64,000 bases of DNA from Sesamum alatum. Its lineage: Eukaryota; Streptophyta; Magnoliopsida; Lamiales; Pedaliaceae. Each line of letters starts with the position of its first letter. Position 1 is the first letter of the stretch. The position numbers were made by a program, and so were the translations under genes. Under the pieces are notes generated by a model that was not told where the DNA came from, made no database searches, and was given only the letters and a program-made list of their open reading frames with translations. Positions 45,700-56,289 of the stretch are shown here, in pieces. The stretch lies in contig JACGWO010000011.1 in assembly GCA_034509735.1 (NCBI GenBank), positions 18,894,979-18,958,978 of the forward strand. Direction: 5' to 3'.

Positions 45700-45915
45700 G
45701 AATAGGGATGGCAATGAATCCACATTAGACTTGGACTCGAATCCGGACCTATCCTATTTGGGACAAGTTTTCAAGCCATCATCGAGTCTCAGGGCAGGTG
45801 GCAAGTCTTGATGTTTTGGACCCGGACTCTATCGACCTTGACATTAATTAGATTCAAACCCCTAATATTTGGAATCTGGAGTTTGACTCAACATTAGATT
45901 CATGCCGAACAACCT
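45700..45915 (+). repeat. Possible plant dispersed repeat (GGGATGGCAAT type)
   Basis: The segment starts ATAGGGATGGCAATGAATCC, followed by GGACTCGAATCCGGACCT and several ACCCGGAC/GATTCAAACCC phrases. It resembles a common dispersed plant repeat that I know by pattern only. No ends were defined. Confidence 0.3.
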
Positions 45916-46068
45916 GAAGGTGGTGGTTTGGAGGTAGGCTCCCCAACATTTTGCTAGAGATGTAAATTTAATATAGACATCCTGTCTTACTATAAATAGT
46001 TGATGGGTAACTTTTTATTGTAATTCACTGAAATTATTATAAAGAAAAATCAATTTTGAGGAACCATA

Positions 46069-48169
46069 CACTACAAAAAAAAATGCGGGATTTGGAACTT
46101 TTTTTGTAATGGCTACAAGGCCGTTCCAATATCAACAGTCTTTGTAACAAACGTCGAACGGAAGTAGTTTAATGACGTCACAATTTTAGTTGAAAGGAAT
46201 TTATGTTGTGGTCGTAGGAATAACCGTTTGTACAACCGTTACAAAATGACGGTATGAGAATAGCTGTTACAAACGCGAAGCCATTACAAGTTGTACCGAC
46301 CTTTGTAATCACTTGTTAACCTTGTAATGGTTGCGCGTCTTCCTGAGAGCGTCCGTTACAATAGCTGATACAATATGCCAATCTGCTACAATTTTGGGAC
46401 GGCCTTTTAACCGATCTGTTTATTTTGTTACGGTTGGTTAAAATGTCTCAGCCGTTATAATAAGTGTAGTCAAAAACCATTTGAAATGTTAACTAATAGA
46501 GACTGATACAAAAATAGTTACAATTGTAACGGTTTGTTTCTTGAGGAACGTGTCGTTATAGAAGCCGTTCCAATAATTGATGTCTCAAACGGCTATATTT
46601 CAACGGCCATATTTTAACGGATAGTTTTTTGCCACAAAAGCCATTACAAAAGCCGATACATGTTCTCCTATATATTATGTTGCATGTTGTTTTCAATTTA
46701 TTTCATTTGTTCTTGTCTTGATTAACCACACACATTCTCAATCTCTCTAGACCACACGAATCGTGCACACACACTTGTTCGGTTACTGTTGATTTATTAA
46801 GTTGCTATGACCAGGTAACAACTTGAACCCCTTTTTTTAAAGTAAATGTCGTTAAATTATTTTTGTAGGTTGACAATATATATTATTCTAAATGTATGTA
46901 TATGTATGTCTGCGTATATGTAGTTCTCATCATATTAAGGCAATTGAGAAGATGGATGTATGAGAAGAACATCCCTAATAGGGCGGGTGTCACTGAAGTT
47001 TGAGGATGGTGTTAAAACTTTCATAGAGTGGGCTCAGTCTTACCGTCAATATATGGACGGAGATCTGCTCCACTGCTCCAGCCACCACAAGAGCAACCGA
47101 ACCTCGATGATCGGATCAGCAAGCTCGAGGAGATTGTGCTGCATCTGACCACCGACAGGTCTGAGCCTCCACCGCGGCCACCGTCCCAAGATCCAGTCGA
47201 TCCCTCGAAGCACGACGATGAGGCACAACATGGGGAGCTCGATCTGAATCTAGATTAGGATCGGGTTTTGTGGTTTCTATCTTCTTTTTTTTTTTTTTTT
47301 ATCAAAATTTGTATTTATATTTTGAAAACAATTTTGTAAATACAATTTTAATTTTGTTATTTATATTGTTACTTCTTCTTGCTACCAAAATCCGATACAT
47401 TTTCATATTCAACAAATTAAACAATAAATTATAAAAATTAATAATATAGTATAAATAAAAATTAAATTAATATTATATTAAAATAAAAAAATAAAATATA
47501 AAATAAAATTTTATAACGGCTTTAGCATGGGTTCTAGGAACACATATCACCAAAATACAAACAGGGACGTTCCAAAGGCCGTTACAAAAGACACATAAAA
47601 CTTAAGAACCGTTACAAACACCAAATGTAAAGCAGTTACAAGAAATGGTACAACACTGTTTAAATAACCGCTCCAAAACGAGGTACAAAAAACGTTTCAA
47701 AAACTGCTACAAAGCCATAACAAACAAGCGCACGCAGTATCACAACAACCGTTACAATACTAGTTACAAGGGCATTACAATAAGAGTTCCAAAAAATGTT
47801 ACTACGAAAAGCCTAACCACTACAAATAGAGCTAAAAAGACCGGTCCAATAGTTATACATTACTGTCACATCCTTTATAACAAAAGCCGTACCAAATAAC
47901 TATTTTATTAATTCCCCATGGCCGTTCCAAACAAAGATACAAAATTATTTTTTGCTTTAGGTTAATGTTTGTAACGGTCTCTGGGGCAATTACACAGTTC
48001 GGTGAAAATTGTAACGACTTTTAGATTAGCCGTTATAATTATTTTATAACTCATATTTTTGAAGCGAAATTTTGACCGTTACAAAAATGAGTACAAAACT
48101 TTAGAAACCATTTCAATATTTAATTTGGTCGTTCTAAATTTTGATAGAATAAATTATTTTTTTATAGTG
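46069..48169 (+). mobile_element. CACTA (En/Spm-type) transposon, deleted, TSD ATA
   Basis: 2101 bp with termini CACTACAAAAAAAAATGCGG and, inverted, CACTATAAAAAAATAATTTA, flanked by ATA at 46066-46068 and 48170-48172. Both subterminal regions (about 46100-46650 and 47510-48140) are packed with short repeats of the form GCCGTTACAAA or CCGTTCCAA in both orientations, the expected transposase-binding pattern. The interior keeps only a small relic of a transposase-associated domain (46950-47258). It lacks the catalytic transposase, so it is non-autonomous. Confidence 0.85.
46950..47258 (+). pseudogene. Transposase-associated (TAM) domain relic in CACTA element
   Basis: From 46950 the plus strand reads RWMYEKNIPNRAGVTEV and a stop; in another frame FEDGVKTFIEWAQS follows. 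Together these resemble the WMY...EGV..FIEWA pattern of the transposase-associated domain at the N-terminus of plant CACTA transposases. A third frame (47028-47258) encodes LDDRISKLEEIVLHLT, a short coiled-coil-like stretch, then a proline-rich and acidic tail ending ELDLNLD. The real exon structure is unknown; introns rather than frameshifts could join these parts. The catalytic region is absent. Confidence 0.55.
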
Positions 48170-49325
48170 ATAAACCTAAAAAATTCTTTGAACCACAAAA
48201 ATCTTGTATCTTATAATTAAATTCTTTTCATGTTTTTCACCACACATGAGCAGTGCGAGTAGATTCAATGTCTAACACTTCTAACAACATGCATATATTT
48301 ATATATATATATGGATTAACAACAATTGATGGAAGTGGTAGATTCGCTACTTGCAAAATTCAGATAGAACATTTTGCAACAAGACAAAATCATTTGAATA
48401 AAATTGACATAGACTTAAGATGTCACGTAACTTCATGGTCATGTATTTTTCCATAATCAAATAAGGTATTAGATGGAAGGTATAGACACAGGACCACCTC
48501 TAATTTTCTTTATCTTTTTCTGTGTCCTACTATTGATCATCTTAATTACAATATATACTGTATTTTTTAATGTTATAATAAGATAGATATAGTGGCCTGA
48601 TAGGGACCATAAATCTCAAAATATCATTGGCCAATCCCTTTGCATTTGTGACCGCTGATAGCTCCGTCCTACCTGAGATTCATCACTCTATAAATAATCT
48701 CGATTAACTTACAATATCCGAGTGTAATGATAAATGAGCAAAAAATTGTATAATAGTGGACAATTCGATCATTCATTTTCTCATTGGAGGGATTAATATA
48801 ATTTACATCCAGAAGAAAACATATATAAATTGAGGAAGATGTAGAACCACCATATAATTATTTAGCATTATAAATACATATATGTATGAGAACTAACTAA
48901 AAACTAACTAGGCGAAGATCTAAGATTTTTAGAGAAAATATTAATTCAATAATCAAAAGGTATTGAATAATGTATTTATAGCATTATAATGAAAAATCCT
49001 AATAGAATTCAATAACAGTTTTGACCTCCACGAATAGTTCACCACCTCTTCGGTCCAGTGATTATTCGTTCATCAGGAGAAGGTAATCAGTGTCTTCTTC
49101 AACGTCCACTCTAAATTCTCAGAGGTATTTAGTGGTTCTCCACTAGATAGCTAATAATATTTTGAGGTGTAGGATATTTTATATTTGTGCATGTGACTGA
49201 GGGAACATAAGAACTTATGTATTACTTGAGTTTGTGGGTTCCTTATTTATAGTAGAATCACAGAGATCTGTAACCCACTTCAAACTCTTTTTTTTTTTTT
49301 TTTTAACCACATCATATTATCAACT
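48170..49325. other. Intergenic DNA, no gene seen
   Basis: AT-rich DNA with short (AT)n tracts and a T-run at 49289-49304. No recognised gene or element ends. Confidence 0.55.
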
Positions 49326-50132
49326 TGATGCCCTACTTAATTATCTTCCAGAGGCCCAAATACCAAAAAATGGGCAGTGCTGGTCAGCCCAGCAAGCCCA
49401 ACCCTGTTGGCCCATGGCAAAGGTATCAATTATCAAACCCGTATTTACTACACTTAAACTAACCTGGCAAGGTCCAAAAATAGGTCCGATTAAGCAGGAT
49501 GATTCGACAAACAACAGAGATTCTACATTAGATGGATTCTAATATCTTAGGCCAAATCATACTAAAAGGTCTCCAATTAATTCTCTTTATATTCGCGAAA
49601 CTAATCTGTCAAGGAACAGGTAAAAACGACCCAAGATTTGACTGGGCAAGACCCATTCAAATTGGTCATATCTTTGTCCAAATAAGTTCTAATCCTGTTC
49701 CGAATTTTCTATTAGTTAGCTAACATCTCAACTTTCCAATGGTATATAATTTGCCACAATCAACTCCTGGATTCTGCTCCAAGGCCTACTAACAATAGAG
49801 GACATAATGCAGTTAATTGGGTAACTTTGATCACTTACAATTTCATACTTTTTGCTTTTGGAAAACAGCAAGACTACGAGCTCTCTGCTCATTTTTATGC
49901 ATTCGACATACTCATCTCCGTTCATATTTCAATATTTTATCAGTTTATATCGAATATTATGTCATATTCTTACGTTATTTCCAAGTATTTCTCATCTATT
50001 TTTTGGTAACTCAATTACTGACTTAAACATCGAAGTGCTAACCCTTGGTTGCAGGTTTGTCCTCCTTTGGTCTTAGAATTTTCTTGAAGATCTTTCGACT
50101 ATTGTGGTGTTTCTGGACTCCAGTACGCATCA
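49326..50132 (+). mobile_element. Left LTR of non-autonomous element II
   Basis: 807 bp, from TGATGCCCTACTTAATTATC to CCAGTACGCATCA. It matches 54099-54868 in order (CTTCCARAGGCCCAAA, GGTCAGCCCAGCAAGCC, TTAGTTAGCTAACATCT, CAACTCCTRGATTCTGCTCC, TCTTGAAGATCTTTCGAC). Confidence 0.8.
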
Positions 50133-50507
50133 TTGGCGCTGTTTGTGGGAAAGTTGAGTGATAAATTGCTAGTTTGAACAATAGAGGTGATAATGATTCT
50201 TTTGAAGGAAACACTTCCTTCCTGCTATGGCCAAATCCACTATACCACAGTTAGAAGAGGTTTTGGAGAACCACAACTCTAGTCCTCCTACTGTTGACCC
50301 ACCAATCCTCTCTATTGTCCCCAACTCGCTAAATTATGAATAACTTAGTAGGCTCATTGTCGCTATTGTTAGCTCAGCCTATGAGGTTCTCCTTCTCCAG
50401 TTCCTGTTGCTGGCAGCGGAGCAGGACAGATGTACCGGATGACCAAAGAGGAAGATAGAACGGACCAATCCTTGGACGCTCCAGCAAGACGAATATAACG
50501 CTAATCC

Positions 50508-50630
50508 TACTAGCAAGGCGAGCCTAACAAAGTGGCTATGAGTACATGGCAAGCTCCGCTGCGAGGTGTTGGAGCCTAACAAAGTGGCTATGAGTACTAG
50601 CAAGGCGAGCCTAACAAAGTGGCTATGAGC
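50508..50630 (+). repeat. Short direct repeats in the element II interior
   Basis: GAGCCTAACAAAGTGGCTAT occurs three times (about 50520, 50572 and 50608), and the longer ACTAGCAAGGCGAGCCTAAC twice (about 50507 and 50595). A local slippage-type duplication. Confidence 0.8.
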
Positions 50631-51059
50631 TTTGCCAGCAAAACTATACTGATTATATAAAATGTTGTGTTTTTTACTACCCTAAAACCTGCCTAGCACT
50701 AGTTCGACCGGCTTCCATTTAGTTCAATATGCTCTTTTGCAGAATTTATTTCATTATTTTTTCATCAATCAAGAAATACCGAGAGACGAACTTGTGCCTC
50801 TTGGGGCTAAATTGGAGGATGAAATAGAAAGGGTTGATTCGAGAAGGCACTTGAAAGAATATTTACTCCTTGATCAAGAAAACTGAGACCCTTTTGAGCA
50901 AGACTGCTCAGAATTCCATACTACAATAGTGTTGTAGTCTATGTATTAAAACTATGTTTATGATAAACTTTTTCGTAGTTGTTTGATGATAAATTCCATT
51001 GCCATGTTCTCCAAACTTCTATTACTTGCTATCATTATGTCCTGAAGATGAATTGCTAG

Positions 51060-51309
51060 CTATTGATGGGTTTCGACCTGTGAACATGCTGACGGGCTAC
51101 CGCCTGTGTCCCTGCTGATGGGCTACAGCCTGTGTCCTTGATAGGCTCTAGCCAGTGAACATGTAGACAGACTTCGGACTGTGACCCTACTAATGGGCTC
51201 TGGCCAATGCTCCTGCAAATGGGCTACGGTTGTTTTCTGCTAACGGGCTCTGGCATCTATCCTCTCTGATGGTCTCTAGCCTATAAACCTGTTGACGACC
51301 TCCGGTTTG
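51060..51309 (+). repeat. Tandem array in element II, left part
   Basis: About eight degenerate units near 30 bp: ATGGGTTTCGACCTGTGAAC, ATGCTGACGGGCTACCGCCT and similar. The same motif forms the large array of element I. The array is cut by the solo LTR at 51315. Confidence 0.75.
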
Positions 51310-51314
51310 TGACC

Positions 51315-53617
51315 TGTTAGGGTAGTACTCGACGTGGCAACTAGATGATAGGAATTAAACTAAACATCATGTTCAAATACCCTTGTAGAGAATAGTCTTT
51401 TTGTTATCACATTTATTATATACATATATATATAAAGCATTCTTCATTCACTACGTTGTCTAATTTATTCATGTAGAAAAGAATGAAGTCCCTAGACCAT
51501 ATACGGCTATATATGTGTCGAAGACATTGGTCTTACAAGTTCTAAGCCAAAGATTAATGAGATGGGGACATCATTGATGCCGTGGAAGCTTTCTCACACG
51601 ACACACGCTCTTATGAAGGGGACATCTTGTTTTATGGACATTCATGTGGAGACATTAATGTGTATGTGAAAGTGGTCTTTTGAAATGAGTGAAATGAATG
51701 GCTCAGTAAGAAATTCTTCGTTGGAGTGACAACGTCGAACTTAGAATTTCCTGGCACGACAGTGTAAGACTAGTCCTCATGACTTGAGGCACTATAGTGA
51801 TCTTGTATTGGATCCCTTGTACTTTGATTTATTCTCTGGTCATCTAGGTGACCATAAAGGGGATATTTTGGGTGCAAGTCTATCCATAGTTCGAGTAAGT
51901 CTTGAATGAGCCCCTCGAAAACTTGATGCAAATAAATGAATTTTTGTTCTACGTCTCCGAGCTATATATCCTCGTTTAATTCTGGTCATTGAATAAATCA
52001 AACTTTGATGAAAAACTAATTGATTTCTTTTCTTCCAGTTATTATTTTCACCACTTTGGTCTATTAAGAACCAAATGGATTTTTTCAATGTATAAAATAC
52101 AACTAATATGAAGGTCAATGGGTGCAAGGTCAAGGAATCATCAACCTGAGCGAATGAGGCAAGTAATCTCTATGCTCTTATAATATCTTTGATTGATTAA
52201 ATCCTTGACCAAGGTATCACGGCAACTAGTTGTAGTGTTTCCTAGGTTGACCGTCTATAGTCAAGAAATAGCAGGAAGGGGTGCATAGCTATTAAGTAAA
52301 CAAGATTTCTACTCACTATCCATGCCTTGGACTCGGTTGAGAGATAATTAATAGTAGGACTTTATTTGCATGGTACTTGTTGTCTAAAGGTTTGCCACCT
52401 TCACCTAAAGATTAGGCTTCATGGCGTGTTGCTAGATGCCAAGAATGATTAAATGGGTTCTTGAAATCTAGGAGTTAATTTCAAGATAATTTAATTAATA
52501 TGATTAATTAAATTTGACAAGTCACAATAGTGATGAGCCCGTGATTGTTACTAGGGTGAACCTAAGGGATAACACATTTGCTCTGAGAAGCTCACCGTCT
52601 TGATTTAATTAATTCAATAGTTTAATTAATATAAGAAGCGCATAGTTTAAACGTTGGATTAATGATGTAGAAATATTAACTATAGTAGTTAATAGTACTT
52701 GAGCTCAATTAATCTAATAAGGTTAAATTAATTGAGTAAAAAAAATAATTAGACTAGATCATGATATGTTTAATTGGATTAAACGAGTTCGAGAAGTAAA
52801 TAATTAATTGATGTGACATCAATTAATTTGATCCTTGATTAATTTTTTAGACAAAGTTAATTAATGAAGTTTGTGAAACTTCACTTGAATAAACAAAATT
52901 TGGATTTAATAAATTTCATGGACCAAACCACTAATTTTTTAGGACAATATTATTTAGGAGTATTTATTTTAAGAGATATGTTAAGTAAGAATTAATTTAT
53001 TATTAGGAAAAGAGTTGTAGTTGAAATAGGATTACAACTTAAACTCATTTCTCAACTCAACTACTTGATGAAGTAGGACTCCACCCTTATACAACTACTT
53101 GAGAGGCCAGTCATATACAAGAAGAAGAATAATAAAAAAATCGGCCCTCCTCTTCAAATATACACCTCTCAGATAGTCTTGTGTTTTACATCTTCTACAA
53201 AAATATTACTCCATCTTTCACAATAAAGTTGGTTAGTTTCTATTTAGTATACAAAACATCTAAGGTGTATACTTCTTGGTTTTCTTGGTGGATTCAACAA
53301 GTGAGGGTTTGGAGTTGACCAACATTGAATACAAACGTCGATGGGCATCCGATGTGTAGATACCGTTATAGGAGCAACACTAGGGGATCTACGTACCTGA
53401 AGACGGTCGTTCAGTGGAAGCATTTCTTCAAAAACTACATCAGTATGAGTGAGAAAGGTGTAATATTCGTTTAACCCTTCATGCATGTTTTGTGATTCTC
53501 CATGATACGTTATTCGAAAGGGCATACACTTGTATAATTTAGAATTATGCATGTTCTTTTAATCATTAATTTTTTGAATTTTGCTGCCCCTCCCTACCAT
53601 ATTTTTTTAACCCAACA
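51315..53617 (+). mobile_element. Solo LTR inside element II, TSD TGACC
   Basis: 2303 bp, starting TGTTAGGGTAGTACTCGACG and ending TTTTTTTAACCCAACA, flanked by TGACC at 51310-51314 and 53618-53622. The first and last 8-9 bases are near-inverted copies. A TATA-like TATATATATAAAGC at about 51425-51438 and CAATAAAG near 53221 favour plus orientation. No internal domain, primer site or second LTR. Removing it rejoins the element II array. Confidence 0.8.
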
Positions 53618-53780
53618 TGACCCTGCTGAAGGGCTCTAGCTTGTATCCTCTCTTAGGGGCTTTGGCCTGTGAACTTGTTGATAGGCTCCGCTTATGATTC
53701 TACTAACGAGCTTCGGCCTGTGACCCTATTGATGGGTTCTCCGCTCCGACCTGTGACCCTGCCCCACTAAATCATCGACC
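53618..53780 (+). repeat. Tandem array in element II, right part
   Basis: Continuation of the array cut at 51314: CTGAAGGGCTCTAGCTTGTA, GGGGCTTTGGCCTGTGAACT, GAGCTTCGGCCTGTGACC and so on, about five units, fading near 53780. Confidence 0.7.
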
Positions 53781-54098
53781 CACAATGGGTCGCGCCTTGC
53801 ACTGCTCCATAAGCAGGTCGCACCCTGCTTTGCTGAACAACCAGCTCGCAGTCCGTCATGCAGCAGATCCTACCAAATTCTCTTGGGTGGACAAAAAAGG
53901 CTATTACATACATGTGAACCCCTACAGCACAGTGGGACATGCCTAGTAGCCCTGCGTGATATTTCTCGTTGAATCAACACAAGGACATCTTTAAGGTGTG
54001 GAAAATTCTTGAAATAGGAACCTTGCATAATAAGATTATTCGTTCCTAATCTAGCAGTCCAACACTATTTTGCACTACTAGAGTGGGGTGGGGAGTGA

Positions 54099-54868
54099 TG
54101 ATGCTCCCCTTAATTATCTTCCAAAGGCCCAAAGACAAAGGACTAAGCCCTCTTCGGTCAGCCCAGCAAGCCAACCCTGTTGGCTTATGCCAAAGTTATC
54201 AAGTTTACACTTAATTAACCTGGAAGGGCCCAAAAATAGGTCCAATTCAGCAAGATGTCTTAGTAAACAATAGGGATTCCATGTTAGACGGATTCTCCAC
54301 ATCTCAGCCACATCATACTAATAAATCTCCAACTAATTATCTCTATATCCGCAAAATCCACGTATCAAGCAGCTAGTAATGAACTCTCCAGATCTCAAAT
54401 TGAATGGGCAAGACTCATTTAAAAGGCCATATCTTCGTCCAAATAGGTTCAAACCTGCTCCGATTTTCTTTTAGTTAGCTAACATCTGCAGCTTTCCAAC
54501 AGTGCACAATCAACTCCTAGATTCTGCTCCCAAGTCTCCTTAAATAGAGGTTATAATACAGTCAATTTGGTAACTTTGATCACTCACACATCCACAATTT
54601 TTGCTCTTGGTCAACAACAAGACCACAAGTTTCCTGCTCATTTTTTGCACTCCAGACGTATCTCCACTCGTATTTATCCCTTCGTAAAGAACATTACGTC
54701 ATATTCTTACGTTATTGTCAAGTATTTTCCATCCTTTTTCGGTAACTCGATTATTGACTCAAGCATAAGAGTGTGAAGCCTTTATTGGCAGGTTAGTCCT
54801 CCTTAGATCTTAGAATTTTCTTGAAGATCTTTCGACCGTTATGGTTCTATTAGGCTCCATACACATCA
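54099..54868 (+). mobile_element. Right LTR of non-autonomous element II
   Basis: 770 bp, from TGATGCTCCCCTTAATTATC to CCATACACATCA, directly after a purine-rich tract (54080-54098). Matches the left LTR at 49326-50132. Confidence 0.8.
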
Positions 54869-55417
54869 CAATTGATGATAAGATACACTTAGGCAACATC
54901 CATCTCATCAACTGGTGATAAGAGTGACACAATCATATAATTATCTCTGCATCTGGATAAACATTCAACATCTCCTACTTTTATCCACAATAAGAACTAT
55001 TTCATACATCTCAAGATACAAATCAACATATCTCTTTTCATATGAGAAATAGAGCCTGTGACCGCACGAATCAATATGGGTAGTATGGGCTTATATTAAG
55101 TTAACACTACACTAGCATAGACCATTGAACAAATGGAGTACTCGTCCTTACCGCAAATCAATTTTCTTCACACCAAATCAAGAATTTATTCCCTCATAAG
55201 TCTCATGCTCAGAATATCCAACATGATTCATTTCAATATATGTGATTCATGATTCATTTTAGTACTTGTGATTCATGATAATTAACCATACTACTTTGAC
55301 AATCGTTCGTGCTATGAATTCAAAATATTTGTGTAAAGGACCAATTGTCTTACCTTAGTCCTCCTACAAATCCTTTCATATCTAAGCACAGTTCTAACAT
55401 GTCCACAATGACATAGT
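54869..55417. other. Intergenic spacer, no gene seen
   Basis: Short region between element II and the Copia tandem. No protein motif. Confidence 0.55.
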
Positions 55418-55803
55418 TGTTAGAAAAAATCACACTTTGTCGTGGTAAAAGCCACTGACTTGAAAGCGAAATTTCGGTACTACTTTGGTACAATAGTTGA
55501 GTCGATCACTCCCCAAGGTTAACACAGTTATGCTCCCTAACACGTGTACTCGTAGTAGAGAGTTTGGAACTACGGACTATACACTTAGAAAATCAGAAAT
55601 GAAGACAAAGGAAAATAGAGAAGAGAGGCTTGTGTATATTTTACAAATGATGGCCATCGAACTATTTATAGAGAAGTAAGCTAGGTTGGTTGAGAAATAT
55701 TAGGATAGTAATTTGTATCCGTTGAAACACAATAGCTAAGTGAATATAGGACTATTTTAATTTTGGTAGACTAATTCAACGATTTTGATAGCCATTCCCT
55801 ACA
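55418..55803 (-). mobile_element. LTR A of the Copia tandem
   Basis: 386 bp. Minus-strand start TGTAGGGAATGGCTATC at 55803, after a purine-rich tract, and end GATTTTTTCTAACA at 55418. It is very similar to LTR B. It acts as 3' LTR for copy A. The left flank is ATAGT; the partner flank would lie beyond the window. Confidence 0.75.
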
Positions 55804-56289
55804 TTCCCACACAAATGACTATCTAGTTTAAGAATATGATTTTCTGAGCGAAGGAAAGCATATATTTAAGCATCAATATTTCTCGATTGAATTAACGCAT
55901 AGTGAGGTGAGGCAACAACCCAGCTAAAGAAAGTAGTATTAATCTTGAATTTTCGATAGCTCAAGTTGAAACACCATAACACGTATTATTTCCATAGAGT
56001 CCATTGTTCCGCGATATAAACTCCAAGCGCTTATAATGACCATGTTCTAGTACCTTGAGTTCTAATGAGTGCTCTAGAAAGAACTGTTTTTCCTTTCATA
56101 GAAGGTGGCTCACCTTCACACTCAGCTCATTAGCTTCATCAAGTCCATATTAGTACAGACCACTCAACCACCGAGCTATGAAGCTATCTTTCTAACTCAT
56201 AATTGGTCAGGATCCATCAAGTCCTTGATTGGACCACCCAACACATAGGTTTATGGATTTATTCACATATGGCTTTTTACCATATTCCA

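Larger units (their letters stand above)
49326..54868 (+). mobile_element. Non-autonomous Gypsy-like LTR element II, with solo LTR insert
   Basis: LTRs at 49326-50132 and 54099-54868 in direct orientation, TGATG...CATCA ends, primer-site-like TTGGCGCTGTTTGTGGGAA at 50133-50151, and polypurine tract AGAGTGGGGTGGGGAG just before 54099. The flanks CAACT (49321-49325) and CAATT (54869-54873) are a near-perfect duplication. The interior without the solo LTR (51315-53617) is about 1.66 kb and has only a hint of a gag start (MAKSTIPQLEEVLENHNSS at 50228) and no pol. It carries the same tandem motif as element I. Confidence 0.8.

Noticed and set aside
47645..47899. 84-codon lysine/arginine/asparagine-rich ORF
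   Set aside because: It is the translation of the CACTA subterminal CCGTTACAA-type repeats.
53244..53552. 102-codon minus-strand ORF in the solo LTR 51315-53617
   Set aside because: No motif; it lies inside an LTR with perfect target duplication.
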